Source of the DNA: Acidobacteriota bacterium
GTDB taxonomy: Bacteria > Acidobacteriota > Terriglobia > Versatilivoradales > Versatilivoraceae
DNA length: 64,000 nucleotides
Reading direction: 5' to 3'
NCBI GenBank assembly: GCA_022826755.1
Contig: JAJDUG010000055.1
Coordinates: 62,001-126,000, forward strand
Numbering within the stretch: the first letter of the stretch is position 1; the number at the start of each line of letters is the position of its first letter. Positions 53,811 to 62,912 of this stretch are shown in pieces. The position numbers and the translations under genes are program-made. The notes below the pieces were generated by a model. The model had not been told where the DNA came from. It saw only the letters and a program-made list of their open reading frames with translations, and did no database searches.

Positions 53811-54956
53811 ATGGACCAGAAAGTCGGCGCCAATCCCCCAAGAAAGGCCGGCGGCAAGCGTGGCTGGCGCCTGTCCCTGATCGACACCGACGTTCACAAC
53901 CAGCCCCGCTCCTGGGACGACCTCAAGCCTTATCTGCCCGCCGGGATGCGCGAGCGCGGATTCCCCATTCCGGACACGGCCGGCACCGGTTACGCCAATC
54001 CGATCGGGGTGCTGCGGCGCGATGCCTTTCCTCCCAGAGGCGGGCCTCCCGGCTCCTGCTACCGGACGATGCGCAAGCAACTGCTGGACGCCTACGACAT
54101 CGACTACGCCATCCTGACGGGCGCCGAGATCGTGGGCATCGGCACCTCGGCCGACTACTACTACGCCCCGGTGATGGCTGCAGCCTACAACGACTGGCTG
54201 ATCGAGGCCTGGCTCGGCGAGGACCCGCGCCTGTTCGGCTCCCTGGTGCTCGCGCCCCAGAACCCGGCCGCGGCGGCCCGGGAAATCCGCCGCCTGGGCG
54301 GGCACCCGCGCATCAAGCAGACCATCATGACCTCGGCCTCGCGCATCCCCTACGGGAACCCCTTCTACCACCCCATCTACCAGGCTGCCCAGGAATGCAA
54401 CCTGCCGGTGGCGATACATCCCGGCCACGAGGGATCGGGCATCTCCGGGCCGCCCAGCTCGGCCGGATACCCATCCAGCTATTTCGAGAAACACACCAAC
54501 ATCAGCCAGAGCTACATGGCCCAACTGGTCAGCCTGGTCTCGGAAGGGGTGTTCGAGAAGTTCCCCCGGCTCAAATTCGTCTGCATCGAAGGCGGCTTCG
54601 GCTGGGTCCCCCACTTGATGTGGCGCTTCGACAAGAACTACAAGGCCCTGCGGATTCAAACCCCCTGGTTGAAGCGCCTGCCCAGCGAAACCATTCTGGA
54701 CCACGTGCGCTTCACCAGCCAGCCCATCGAAGAGCCCCCCAGGACTTCACAGTTGCTGGAACTGTTCGAGATGATGCAAGCCGACCGTGTCCTGATGTTC
54801 GCCAGCGACTACCCCCACTGGGACTTCGATTCTCCTTTGGCGGCCTTTCCCAGGGTCCCGGAAGAGCTGGGTGAACGGATCTTCTGGCGCAACGCCCAGG
54901 AACTCTACGGCTTGGAGAACCAGGCCCCGAAGATCGAGGAGCGAGGGAGTGGCTAG
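53811..54956 (+). CDS. amidohydrolase-2 family protein
   Basis: The 381-residue protein has LIDTDVHNQP on the first strand, DYAILTGAEIVG, ADYYYAPVMAAAYNDWL, FGSLVLAPQNP, LPVAIHPGHEG, FVCIEGGFGWV and LMFASDYPHWDFD. Metal binding would use the histidine in DVH, the histidine in IHPGH and the aspartate in SDYPH. The form resembles ACMS-decarboxylase-like enzymes. GGAGAG precedes ATG at 53811. The stop overlaps the start of a Rieske protein gene by a few bases, suggesting a common pathway. Confidence 0.88.
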   Translation: MDQKVGANPPRKAGGKRGWRLSLIDTDVHNQPRSWDDLKPYLPAGMRERGFPIPDTAGTGYANPIGVLRRDAFPPRGGPPGSCYRTMRKQLLDAYDIDYAILTGAEIVGIGTSADYYYAPVMAAAYNDWLIEAWLGEDPRLFGSLVLAPQNPAAAAREIRRLGGHPRIKQTIMTSASRIPYGNPFYHPIYQAAQECNLPVAIHPGHEGSGISGPPSSAGYPSSYFEKHTNISQSYMAQLVSLVSEGVFEKFPRLKFVCIEGGFGWVPHLMWRFDKNYKALRIQTPWLKRLPSETILDHVRFTSQPIEEPPRTSQLLELFEMMQADRVLMFASDYPHWDFDSPLAAFPRVPEELGERIFWRNAQELYGLENQAPKIEERGSG

Positions 54957-55371
54957 GCGGTACAGGGTGTGCACCACCGAGGAGCTGCAGCCGGGAGAGC
55001 GCAAGATCGTGGATGCCGGCGGGCGTTCCATCGGCGTCTTCAACGTCGGGGGCAGCTACCATGCGCTGCTGAACCTCTGTCCCCACCAGAGAGGCCCCCT
55101 CTGCCTGGGGCAGGTGACCGGCACCATGCTTCCCTCCCCGGTCGGGGAGTTTCGCTACGGCCTCGAGGGCCGGATCATCCGCTGTCCCTGGCACGGGTGG
55201 GAGTTCGATCTGACCACCGGCAAGTCGGTCTTCAAGCCGGAGGGGGTGAAGCTGAAGGTCTATCGGGTGACGGTGGAACCCGCCTGTCCGGGACCCGAGG
55301 CGGAGAATGAGCCCAGGGTGGAGACCTTTGCGGTGACGGTGGAACGCCAATGGATCGTTCTGCACGTCTGA
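54949..55371 (+). CDS. Rieske [2Fe-2S] ferredoxin-like protein
   Basis: The 140-residue soluble protein has the Rieske cluster motifs CPHQRGPL and CPWHGWEFD, with an insertion of about 40 residues between them. It starts with GTG at 54949 inside the end of the amidohydrolase gene, preceded by GAGGAGCGAGGG, a strong ribosome binding site. It would pass electrons to an oxygenase or reductase that is not visible nearby, or serve with the amidohydrolase. Such Rieske-amidohydrolase pairs occur in other bacteria with unknown substrates. Confidence 0.88.
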   Translation: MARRYRVCTTEELQPGERKIVDAGGRSIGVFNVGGSYHALLNLCPHQRGPLCLGQVTGTMLPSPVGEFRYGLEGRIIRCPWHGWEFDLTTGKSVFKPEGVKLKVYRVTVEPACPGPEAENEPRVETFAVTVERQWIVLHV

Positions 55372-55381
55372 CAGGCGGCCT

Positions 55382-56257
55382 TCACACCAGCGTCTTCAGG
55401 TAGGTAATGCCCTGCCGGACCGATTCGTCGTACTCCTCGGCGCTGAGCACGCCCGAGCCGTGGTCCTGCAGGAATTTCAGCATGTCGGCGGAAACCTCTC
55501 CCGACCCGGCCTCCTCCCGGGCTCCAAGAGGGGTTCGATCGATGGGATTGACAAACTCCTGGGTGAGGTAGGAGTCGTACCCCACCTCGCGCAGGGTCCG
55601 GATCACTGCTTTCCAGTCGTAGCTTCCCTGTCCCGGCGGCCGCCGGTTGTTATCGGCCACGTGGAAGTCGATCAGACGCGAGCCCACGTTGCGTATGGCC
55701 TGCAGGGGATCAACTTCCTCGATGTTCATGTGAAAGGCATCCAGCGCCACGCCCACTTCCGGCCCCACCTCGTCGGCCAAGGCCAGGGCCTGGTCGTGGC
55801 GGTTGATGAAATGGGTCTCGAATCGGTTCAGGGCCTCGATGCCTACGCGAATACCGCGCTCTGCCGCATATTCGGCAATCCGGCGGACCCCTTCGATCCC
55901 CCACCCCCACTCCTGGTCCGGACTGGCCACCCGGGCGAGCCGGTTGCACTCGCTGGGAAAGATCACGAAAATCGACCCGCCAAGGTCATGAACCATGCGC
56001 ACGCAGGCCTGCATGTATTTCACCGTTTCGGCCCGAACCGATGCCTCCTCCGACACCAGGTCCCTTCCCGGCATCATGATGCTGTGTGAGCCCCAGCAAG
56101 CCAACCGGTACTTTTCCAGCAATCGGGCAACCTGGCTTGTATCATATTGGGTCGGTTCTCCACTGATCTCGATCCCGTCATAACCGAGGCGGTGGAGGCG
56201 CTCGATAGTAGTTTCAATGGGTTCCTGGCGCATCCAGTTGTGCATGGCGAATTTCAT
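55382..56257 (-). CDS. sugar phosphate isomerase/epimerase (TIM barrel), second copy
   Basis: The 291-residue protein has MKFAMHNWMRQEPIE, GYDGIEISGEPTQYD, FVIFPSECNRL, IRVGIEALNRFETHF, VGVALDAFHMNIEE, LIDFHVADNNRR and GYDSYLTQEFVNP. These match the D-psicose/tagatose 3-epimerase type, with candidate metal ligands in GIEALNR, LDAFHMN, FHVAD and TQEF. All four are present, so the enzyme should be active. AAGGAA precedes the ATG. It is convergent with the Rieske gene and divergent from the FAD oxidoreductase. Confidence 0.88.
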   Translation of the reverse strand: MKFAMHNWMRQEPIETTIERLHRLGYDGIEISGEPTQYDTSQVARLLEKYRLACWGSHSIMMPGRDLVSEEASVRAETVKYMQACVRMVHDLGGSIFVIFPSECNRLARVASPDQEWGWGIEGVRRIAEYAAERGIRVGIEALNRFETHFINRHDQALALADEVGPEVGVALDAFHMNIEEVDPLQAIRNVGSRLIDFHVADNNRRPPGQGSYDWKAVIRTLREVGYDSYLTQEFVNPIDRTPLGAREEAGSGEVSADMLKFLQDHGSGVLSAEEYDESVRQGITYLKTLV

Positions 56258-56389
56258 GGCAGGGTTCCTTTCACATTCGGTTTGGCCGGAACTGCATTAT
56301 CTCAATAGCGGACGGCCGCCCGCAAGGAACACTCTTTGCCGGGATGCGCGCCGGCGCCCGTTCCCGAAACTCGACATCGGATTCTTTCC

Positions 56390-57508
56390 GTGAGCAACCA
56401 GCAACCCTCCATCGTGGTGGTGGGCGCCGGGTTCGCCGGAGCGGCCACGGCCTTTCACCTGACCCGAATGGGCATGGAACGGGTCACCATCCTGGAACAG
56501 GAGGACGTTCCCGGGATGCACGCCTCGGGACGAAACGCGGCCATGGTCCGCCAAGTGGTGCCCAACGAGTCCATTGCCGCCCTGGCCCGGGGGGGAGCGG
56601 CCTTCCTTCGCCACCTGCCCGGGGATTGGCCGCTCGAAACCCGTTTCGAGCAGAACGGCTCCTTCCTGCTCGCCTCGGCCGAGGACGCGGTCAGGCTGAA
56701 GCAGGACGGCGACCGCAGCCGCCAACGCGGAGCGCCGGCGGAATGGTGGCCCATCGAACGCATCGTGGAGGCCGTGCCGATCCTGGAGGGTTCTCCGGCC
56801 GAAGGAGGCTTGTGGTGTCCCACCGACGGCGTGGTCGACATCCACGGCCTGCTGCACGGTTATCTGAAGGCGGCAGTCTCTGCCGGTGCACGGCTGAGGA
56901 CTTCAAGCGGCCTGCGGCGGGTCCTGGTCCGCCAGGGCAAAATTGGCGCCATCCAGACGGATTCTGACGAAATATCGGCCGATGTGGTGGTCAACGCGGC
57001 CGGAGCCTGGGCCCGACAGATCGGGCAATTGGCCGGGGCCTCCCCGGTTCCGCTGGTTCCCTACCGCCGCCATCTGTTCGTGACCAGGCCTCTGGACTGG
57101 GTTGAGCCTCAATGGCCCATTGTCTGGGACCTCAGCCAGGACCTCTACTTGCGCCCCGAATCGGGAGGTCTTCTGCTCTGCCCGTGCGACGAAGCAGCTC
57201 AGGAACCCGGGCCGGCGGCAGACGATCCGGCAGCCCTGCAGATGCTGGCCGACAAGGTGACCCGCAATTACCCCAGGCTGTCCGACCTGCCCATTCGACG
57301 ATCCTGGGCCGGACTCAGGACCCTGGCTCCCGACGGTCGATTCGTGGTGGGATGGGACTCTTCGGTGGAGGGGTTCTTCTGGCTGGCGGGGCTGGCGGGG
57401 CACGGCGTGGCCGCCAGCTACTCGGTGGGGCTCCTGGCCGCCAGCCTGGTCCTGCAAGAGTCTCCCGGCGCGGCCCCCGCCGCGTTCTCTCCGGGTCGGT
57501 TTCTCTGA
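56390..57508 (+). CDS. FAD-dependent oxidoreductase (DAO family)
   Basis: The 372-residue flavoprotein has the dinucleotide fold VVVGAGFAGAATAFHL, ILEQEDVPGMHASGRNAA, VVNAAGAWARQIGQLAG, LVPYRRHLFVT and the C-terminal FFWLAGLAGHGVAASYSVG. This is the glycine/D-amino-acid oxidase group. GTG at 56390 is chosen because the fold starts directly after it; the frame is open upstream to TTG at 56336. It shares a short divergent gap with the sugar isomerase. The amine or amino-acid substrate is unknown. Confidence 0.87.
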   Translation: MSNQQPSIVVVGAGFAGAATAFHLTRMGMERVTILEQEDVPGMHASGRNAAMVRQVVPNESIAALARGGAAFLRHLPGDWPLETRFEQNGSFLLASAEDAVRLKQDGDRSRQRGAPAEWWPIERIVEAVPILEGSPAEGGLWCPTDGVVDIHGLLHGYLKAAVSAGARLRTSSGLRRVLVRQGKIGAIQTDSDEISADVVVNAAGAWARQIGQLAGASPVPLVPYRRHLFVTRPLDWVEPQWPIVWDLSQDLYLRPESGGLLLCPCDEAAQEPGPAADDPAALQMLADKVTRNYPRLSDLPIRRSWAGLRTLAPDGRFVVGWDSSVEGFFWLAGLAGHGVAASYSVGLLAASLVLQESPGAAPAAFSPGRFL

Positions 57509-57541
57509 GAGGCAAAAGGTTTGCGCCCATTCTTCCCGGAG

Positions 57542-58009
57542 CTACCTCAGGTCGAGGCTGACCTTCACCACCTCCGAGCGCTCCCTGACGGCAAACTTGG
57601 CGCGCTCCCATTTTGGCGGGCCGAATCTGATGGGCGGGTTGTTGGATATTCCCCACGGCTCTTTTGGAAGACCCAGCCAGTTGTAGGTCATGAATCCGTC
57701 CCCGTCGAAGTCCTGCATCACCTGAACCGCGTAGTCGCCCGGGGGCACATCCTTGAACGTGAACTGAACCGACTCCCCCAGCGACTTGACGATTCCTTTC
57801 TGCAAGGGCTTTTTCAACTTCTTCCGCATTAGAAACTGTGCCTTGTTGACCAGCGCAATGTGCAGCCGGCCTTTTCCGGGCCTGACCTTGTTGACGGTGA
57901 CATCCACGCCGGAGCCCGCAAGCAAGGGACTTGCGCTGAACAAAACAAGAACCACGAGGACAACTGATACTCGTATGGAGTGCCTCGCCACACTCCGCCA
58001 GTCACTCAT
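57542..58009 (-). CDS. DUF2141 domain secreted protein
   Basis: The 155-residue product has a signal peptide (VSVVLVVLVLFSASPLLA) and one DUF2141 beta-sandwich: GRLHIALVNKAQFL, VQFTFKDVPPGDYAVQV, QDFDGDGFMTYNWLGLPKEP and GISNNP. The family is widespread in Gram-negative bacteria and has no known function. Its ribosome binding region lies in the heptamer array at 58011-58031. It follows the gamma-glutamyltransferase gene by 6 bp on the same strand. Confidence 0.88.
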   Translation of the reverse strand: MSDWRSVARHSIRVSVVLVVLVLFSASPLLAGSGVDVTVNKVRPGKGRLHIALVNKAQFLMRKKLKKPLQKGIVKSLGESVQFTFKDVPPGDYAVQVMQDFDGDGFMTYNWLGLPKEPWGISNNPPIRFGPPKWERAKFAVRERSEVVKVSLDLR

Positions 58010-58010
58010 A

Positions 58011-58031
58011 ACTCTTCACTCTCCACTCTCT
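58011..58031. repeat. heptamer array spanning a stop codon and a ribosome binding site
   Basis: The sequence ACTCTTCACTCTCCACTCTC is the same type of array found in the elements at 2097 and 5228. On the minus strand it encodes the last residues (ESGE) and the stop of the upstream gene, and it provides GTGAAGAGTT as the leader of the DUF2141 gene. Confidence 0.55.
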
Positions 58032-59701
58032 ACCGCCGCGGCGTGGCGGCCCGCCTTGGGATCGCCGGCCACCAGAACCGTTCCATCCTCAGGGTCCACC
58101 TGAAGCATGACCGGACTGGCCACCCGATCCACGAACTGCAGGCGGTGGCCGCGGCCCTCGAGATCGTCGGCGACTGCCTTGTCGGTGCCCTCGTAGAGGC
58201 TCAGGCTTCCCAATTGGGGAGCAGGCTGGCTGAAGGATCCGGTGTGGTGAGCGGTGGCAAAGCGTGGAACGGTGACGGCCCGAGCCGGATCCATCCCGAA
58301 TTCGATGGCGTCCAGCAGCAGTTGCAGGCTCACCTGGTCCTGGTGATCTCCCCCGGCCACGCTGATGGCGATGACCGGCTTGCCCTGCTTGAGAACGATG
58401 GTGGGCGTCAGTGTTATACGGGGCCGCTTGCCGGGAGCCACCACGTTGGGGTGGCCCTCCCAGGTATTCAGGCTGACCAGGCGAGTCCCGTGGGTGACGC
58501 CGGTGCTTCCGCCCTCATCCACCTGGCTGCCCCAGCCGCTGGGAGTGGCCGCCACCACGTTGCCCCAACGGTCGGCCACCACGCAGGTGGTGGTATCGCT
58601 GGACTCGCCGACACTGCGCGGAGACTGCTTGCCGGACACCTGGACCGGGCGCATGCCGTAAGGATCTCCCGGACGGACCGTGAGCGAAGCGTTGGCGAGG
58701 TCGATGAGCGGGCGGCGCAAGAGGGTGTACTCATCCGACAGGAGGCTGTCCAGCGGCACTTCCACAAAGCGTGGATCGCCGTAGTAGAGATCACGGTCGG
58801 CCAGGGCCAGCTTCATGGCCTCGGCGACCACGTGGATGTAGTCGGCGGAAAGATGTCCCATTTGCCGGAGGTCGTGCCCCTCCAGCAATCGCAGCGCTTG
58901 GGAGAGATAGGGGCCCTGCGTCCAGGGCCCGGCCTTGCAGACGGTATAGCCCCGATAGTCGATGGTGACCGGCTTCTCCACCCAGGTCCTGTGGGCGGCC
59001 AGATCCTCCTTGCGCAGCAGTCCGCCATGCTTCCGGTACCAGGCGTCCAGCTCCCCGGCAATGTCTCCCCGGTAGAAGCGGTCGGACACGGCGCGCAGCC
59101 CCTGAAGCCGCCCTCCCTCCGCCTGTGTTTCGGCCTCGATCAGGCGCCGCAGGGTTCCGGCCAGTTTCGGGTGCCAGGACTCCTGGCCGGCATCCAGGAT
59201 CTCCAGCACCGGCCGGGCGACCTGGGCAAAGGTTCGGGTGCCGTACCGCTCCAGCGCGGTCACGCACAGGTCGATGACCGCCGGCACCGCGGCCGACTGC
59301 AGGTTGTTGGGGTCCCCTCCCTGGGGGATCCCGCCGATCTTGCGGTAATGCTCCAGCGTCGCCAGCTTGGGAGCCGCTCCCTGACCCGAGAGCACCTCCA
59401 CCGCTTCACGGCGGACGTCGTAGATCAGAAACGGAACCTCTCCACCGATGCAATACTGCCCGTAATCGGTCACGCTGAGCGCCAGGATGACGGCCGCCGC
59501 GGCATCGGCGGCGTTGCCCCCCTCGCGCAGAATTTCGATCCCGGCGGCCACCGCCCGGCTGTCGCCGGCAGCCACCGCCCCAACCCCACCCGAAGCGTTC
59601 CAACTCATTTCAGTATCCGATGTTTCTTCCGATTCTTTCGGGAAACAGGCGACGGCCAATACCAAGGCCACGCCCACCAAGCCAATCCATCCCAACTTCA
59701 T
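58016..59701 (-). CDS. gamma-glutamyltransferase-family lipoprotein
   Basis: The 561-residue Ntn-hydrolase precursor has a lipoprotein signal (GVALVLAVAC). The large-subunit part shows EILREGGNAADAAAAVILAL, YCIGGEVPFLIYD, PAVIDLCVTALERYG and YIHVVAEAMKLALADRD. The small-subunit start is at DTTTCVVADRWGNVVA, where the first residue of the TTC group is the likely nucleophile and cleavage site. GSQVDEGGSTGVTHGTR, RPRITLTPTIVL and VAGGDHQDQ follow. It would cleave gamma-glutamyl amides in the periplasm. ATG at 59701 has GGGAGG upstream. The last residues are encoded by a heptamer repeat. Confidence 0.9.
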   Translation of the reverse strand: MKLGWIGLVGVALVLAVACFPKESEETSDTEMSWNASGGVGAVAAGDSRAVAAGIEILREGGNAADAAAAVILALSVTDYGQYCIGGEVPFLIYDVRREAVEVLSGQGAAPKLATLEHYRKIGGIPQGGDPNNLQSAAVPAVIDLCVTALERYGTRTFAQVARPVLEILDAGQESWHPKLAGTLRRLIEAETQAEGGRLQGLRAVSDRFYRGDIAGELDAWYRKHGGLLRKEDLAAHRTWVEKPVTIDYRGYTVCKAGPWTQGPYLSQALRLLEGHDLRQMGHLSADYIHVVAEAMKLALADRDLYYGDPRFVEVPLDSLLSDEYTLLRRPLIDLANASLTVRPGDPYGMRPVQVSGKQSPRSVGESSDTTTCVVADRWGNVVAATPSGWGSQVDEGGSTGVTHGTRLVSLNTWEGHPNVVAPGKRPRITLTPTIVLKQGKPVIAISVAGGDHQDQVSLQLLLDAIEFGMDPARAVTVPRFATAHHTGSFSQPAPQLGSLSLYEGTDKAVADDLEGRGHRLQFVDRVASPVMLQVDPEDGTVLVAGDPKAGRHAAAVESGE

Positions 59702-59922
59702 CAGGGCCTCCCTGTAAACCCGGCCTCGCCATGAGCCTGCAGGGGCAGAGGGCCGATTCACACTCTGACAAACTCGGCCAGGAGAAATACACTTCTTGCT
59801 GCAGAAATACACTCCTGAGGAAAGTGCGGGGAGCACATCGATCGACGGGGCCGGCCGTCCCGGTGCAGCGAAAGCGATCGCGCCTGGGCCAGTCCGGGTC
59901 GCAAGCCAGGAGGGAACTCCTC

Positions 59923-60168
59923 CTACTTCCTTTCCTCTATCAATTCTCCCCTGGTGAATCCTTCAAACAGCCCTTCCAGCCGCGCCATCCGCTCTCGGAG
60001 ATCGGCTACATCCCCTCGGACATGGGCCACATCCTCTCGGACATGGTGAATTTCCTGTTTTAGTTCGTGTTTCAACTCCTGTCGGATATCGGATGAAACC
60101 TTCCATCCAAGGCTGACCAGGGATACGCCCAAAATGCCGATGGCGATCAACTCCGCGCTGATTTTCAT
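59923..60168 (-). CDS. small membrane-anchored coiled-coil protein
   Basis: The 81-residue product has one N-terminal membrane helix (LIAIGILGVSLVSLGW) and then a charged coiled coil with repeating units (ELKHELKQEI, VREDVAHVRGDVADLRERMARLEGLFEGF). Similar short proteins are common in many genomes and have no assigned role. ATG at 60168 has AAGGAG upstream. It is a single gene in a gap between the glutamyltransferase and the PQQ-propeller gene. The flanking 60169-60493 holds no further gene that I can support. Confidence 0.65.
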   Translation of the reverse strand: MKISAELIAIGILGVSLVSLGWKVSSDIRQELKHELKQEIHHVREDVAHVRGDVADLRERMARLEGLFEGFTRGELIEERK

Positions 60169-60493
60169 TGCCGATGCTCCTTCCACTTCGACGGACCTGC
60201 CGAGAGGGAGATCAGACCAGGCGAGGGGGTGTTTTGTTGACGACTCTCCCGGTCAGTGTACCACGATAAGCCGGCCCGAGACAGGAGAGGCTGCGCCACC
60301 GGATCCGGGTCAAAAAAGGGAGGTCACCTGCCATGCAGCACGCAGTTGGGAAGACGAATTCCTGAAAGCACCTGTCTGGCGACAGACAGGCGGGCGCTTC
60401 CCGGCATTGACGCCCGACAACCCCAATTGAGTGGGACCAAGCCCGGCCGCAAAGGTGTACAATGCGGCCATCTTCAGCGAAAGGAGAACCGCC

Positions 60494-61798
60494 ATGAGCC
60501 ACAAGAGGCTCCCGACCGCAGCACTGATTGCCACCGTCATCGTCTTGGCTTCCTGCAGCCAGGTACAGCTTCCCCAACAATCGAACCATTCCTTTCCCGA
60601 GGGCCTGTGGCCCCAGTGGCGGGGACCGGAAAGAACCGGCCTTTCCACCGAAACCGGACTGCTCCCGCAGTGGCCCGCCGGCGGCCCCTCCCTGGTCTGG
60701 TCCACTTCCGACCTGGGAGAAGGCTACGGGAGCGTCGCCATCCAGGGAGGCCGGATCTACGTGCAGGGCACCCGGGAATCCGACAGCACCCTCTTCTGCC
60801 TCGAGGAGAGCAGCGGCCGCACCCTCTGGACAGCTTCCCTGGGGGATCGCCTGGATCACGGCCGCGGACCCGGTCCCCGTGGCACCCCCACCATCGAGGC
60901 GGACCGCATCTACGTGCTGACCGAAAACGGCGACCTTGCCTGCCTGCAGACCGCCGACGGCAAGACCTTGTGGCACCGCAACATCCTGCAGGATTTCAAG
61001 GGCGAGAATCCCAAGTGGCTCATCAGCGAGTCCCCCCTGGTGGACGGCGACCGGCTGATCGTGATGCCCGGCGGCGACCAGGCCAGCCTGGTGGCTCTGA
61101 ACAAGAATACCGGGGAAACGATCTGGACCAGCAAGGAGCTCAGCGACCGGGCCGGTTACTCCTCCGGCGTGGTGGCGGAAGTCCAGGGCATCCGCACCCT
61201 GCTGGCCTTTACGGCCGCCGCGGCGGTGGGGCTGAGGGCCGAGGACGGGCAACTGCTGTGGCGCTATGAGCCGGTGGCCAACCGCACCGCCAACGTCACC
61301 ACCCCGATCGTCTACGGGGACCAGGCCTTCTACAGCTCCGACTACGGCACCGGATGCGCCCTGCTTCAGCTCAAGGCCGACAACGGGTCCATGGAGGCCA
61401 AGGAGGTCTACTTCAACCGCGACATGAGAAACCACCACGGAGGCGTGGTGCTGGTCGACGGCTATCTCTACGGGTTTTCGGCCGCCATCCTCACCTGCAT
61501 GGAGTTTGAGACCGGCAAGGTGATGTGGAAGGACCGCAGCGTGGGCAAGGGATCGGTCACCTATGCCGACGGCCGGCTCTACCTGTTCAGCGAGAAGAAC
61601 GTGGTGGGCCTGGCCGAAGCCACCCCCGAAGAGTACCGGGAGAAAGGGCGCTTCGAGGTGGCCGACCAGGGCTGGCCCAGCTGGGCCCACCCCGTGGTCA
61701 GCGGCGGCAGGCTCTACATCCGCAACCAGGGCGTGCTCAACTGCTACGACATCCGGGCAAGCAAGAACGGCGGGGCGCAGCCGAGCCTGGAGTACTGA
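60494..61798 (+). CDS. PQQ-like beta-propeller lipoprotein
   Basis: The 434-residue product has a lipoprotein signal (IVLASC) and repeated propeller blades: WPQWRGPERTGLSTE, VAIQGGRIYVQGTRES, LFCLEESSGRTLW, GTPTIEADRIYVLTENGDL, GRLYLFSEKNVVGLAEA and PVVSGGRLYIRNQGVLNCYD. The form is the PQQ-binding-like (outer membrane protein BamB-like) WD40-type propeller abundant in PVC and Acidobacteriota genomes. No PQQ ligands or catalytic residues are clear, so it is more likely a structural or binding protein than a dehydrogenase. AAGGAG precedes ATG at 60494. Confidence 0.87.
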   Translation: MSHKRLPTAALIATVIVLASCSQVQLPQQSNHSFPEGLWPQWRGPERTGLSTETGLLPQWPAGGPSLVWSTSDLGEGYGSVAIQGGRIYVQGTRESDSTLFCLEESSGRTLWTASLGDRLDHGRGPGPRGTPTIEADRIYVLTENGDLACLQTADGKTLWHRNILQDFKGENPKWLISESPLVDGDRLIVMPGGDQASLVALNKNTGETIWTSKELSDRAGYSSGVVAEVQGIRTLLAFTAAAAVGLRAEDGQLLWRYEPVANRTANVTTPIVYGDQAFYSSDYGTGCALLQLKADNGSMEAKEVYFNRDMRNHHGGVVLVDGYLYGFSAAILTCMEFETGKVMWKDRSVGKGSVTYADGRLYLFSEKNVVGLAEATPEEYREKGRFEVADQGWPSWAHPVVSGGRLYIRNQGVLNCYDIRASKNGGAQPSLEY

Positions 61799-61850
61799 GG
61801 AAGAGCCGGCAGTTTGTTCCGACTATACTTGAGGAACGAGGGTTTGGACT

Positions 61851-62762
61851 TCAACTTCCCTCATGTCCCGCGGCGGCCCTTGTCCCCTGCCGTCGCTGGT
61901 GCGAGGCCATTGCCAACGAGAACTGAACGGATTTAACCAGTGCGACCGCAGCATTGAGGGAAAAGAGTATCAGCATCCACAATACCCATCGGTCTCCTTC
62001 CCCTTGGACCTGAGAATAGCTCCAACCCGCCCAGCCCAAGAGAAGGACCGCGGCGATGACCATTGACCATTTCCCCGCCCATTTCTCAGCTCTCTTGATT
62101 CCCTCATTAAGGAAAAAAAAGAGCAAAAAGAAGCTCACTGCATAAGTTATCCATACCAACAGCCCCCACACGACACTAGGATAGTCGGAAGAGAAGTCCA
62201 TTACGATTGTGAGGAACACAACAAGGACAAGACTTCCCGAAAGCAGATAGTTCACCACTAACAGGACGGAGATGTGCTTGGAATAGGCTGCGCGGGGAAT
62301 AACCCGCAGGGAACGTATCTTGAAGAAACCCGCTGATGCAGCGTAAAGGCTGGCGACGAACACCAAAGCCCAGCAAGCAATGCTCAGGTACAGGCCGATT
62401 TTGAAAACAAAGGAACTAAACAAGTAACCGAAGAGTAGGCCAATCCACAACACAAACACTGCCAACCACGCCAGACATGCTTTCCCACTGAGCAAGAACC
62501 CCTGAAATGACGGACTCCGTTGCCGTCTCAGAAAGGATAGAACAAAGAAAAACAACGCCGTACTCATGGGCAAAATCAGAGACGTGTTTTCGCCCATCAA
62601 CTCAAAGCCGCTATAGGTCTTGTACTCCTTTTCGTTGCAGCCCTTGATGCTTGCGAATGGCAGAAAAAATGCCAGCACACTCACCAGATAGACCAACCGC
62701 CACCCATGGCTGCTGACCCTCTCCCATAGTTCGACGATTTGTTCTAGCACACGCTTCCCCAT
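61851..62762 (-). CDS. hypothetical membrane protein with about seven transmembrane helices
   Basis: The 303-residue product has hydrophobic segments LVYLVSVLAFFLPFASI, ILPMSTALFFFVLSFL, CLAWLAVFVLWIGLLFGYLF, LSIACWALVFVASLYA, VLLVVNYLLSGSLVLVVFLT, VVWGLLVWITYAVSFFLLFF and MVIAAVLLLGWAGW. I do not recognise a family. The base composition is clearly lower in GC than in neighbouring genes, which suggests acquisition from another source. GAAGGG precedes the ATG at 62762. It lies beside an orphan antitoxin, another sign of a mobile-type region. Confidence 0.65.
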   Translation of the reverse strand: MGKRVLEQIVELWERVSSHGWRLVYLVSVLAFFLPFASIKGCNEKEYKTYSGFELMGENTSLILPMSTALFFFVLSFLRRQRSPSFQGFLLSGKACLAWLAVFVLWIGLLFGYLFSSFVFKIGLYLSIACWALVFVASLYAASAGFFKIRSLRVIPRAAYSKHISVLLVVNYLLSGSLVLVVFLTIVMDFSSDYPSVVWGLLVWITYAVSFFLLFFFLNEGIKRAEKWAGKWSMVIAAVLLLGWAGWSYSQVQGEGDRWVLWMLILFSLNAAVALVKSVQFSLAMASHQRRQGTRAAAGHEGS

Positions 62763-62912
62763 CAAAGACCCTTCTCAAAAAAGTCTCAGGCGCCCGATGA
62801 CGCAGCCAAGCGTTTTGGCCCTTCCGGGCTTCAGCTTCCCATCCCACGAGTAGTATACTCGGCTCCACTGGGGTATTGCGTCTCCACACTTAATGTGCAT
62901 CGAGGCAGTTCC

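Noticed and set aside
53625-54704. Long minus-strand open frame continuous with vapB
   Set aside because: It is antisense to the amidohydrolase gene and codes for nothing recognisable. The antitoxin starts at 53624 after GGGGAG.
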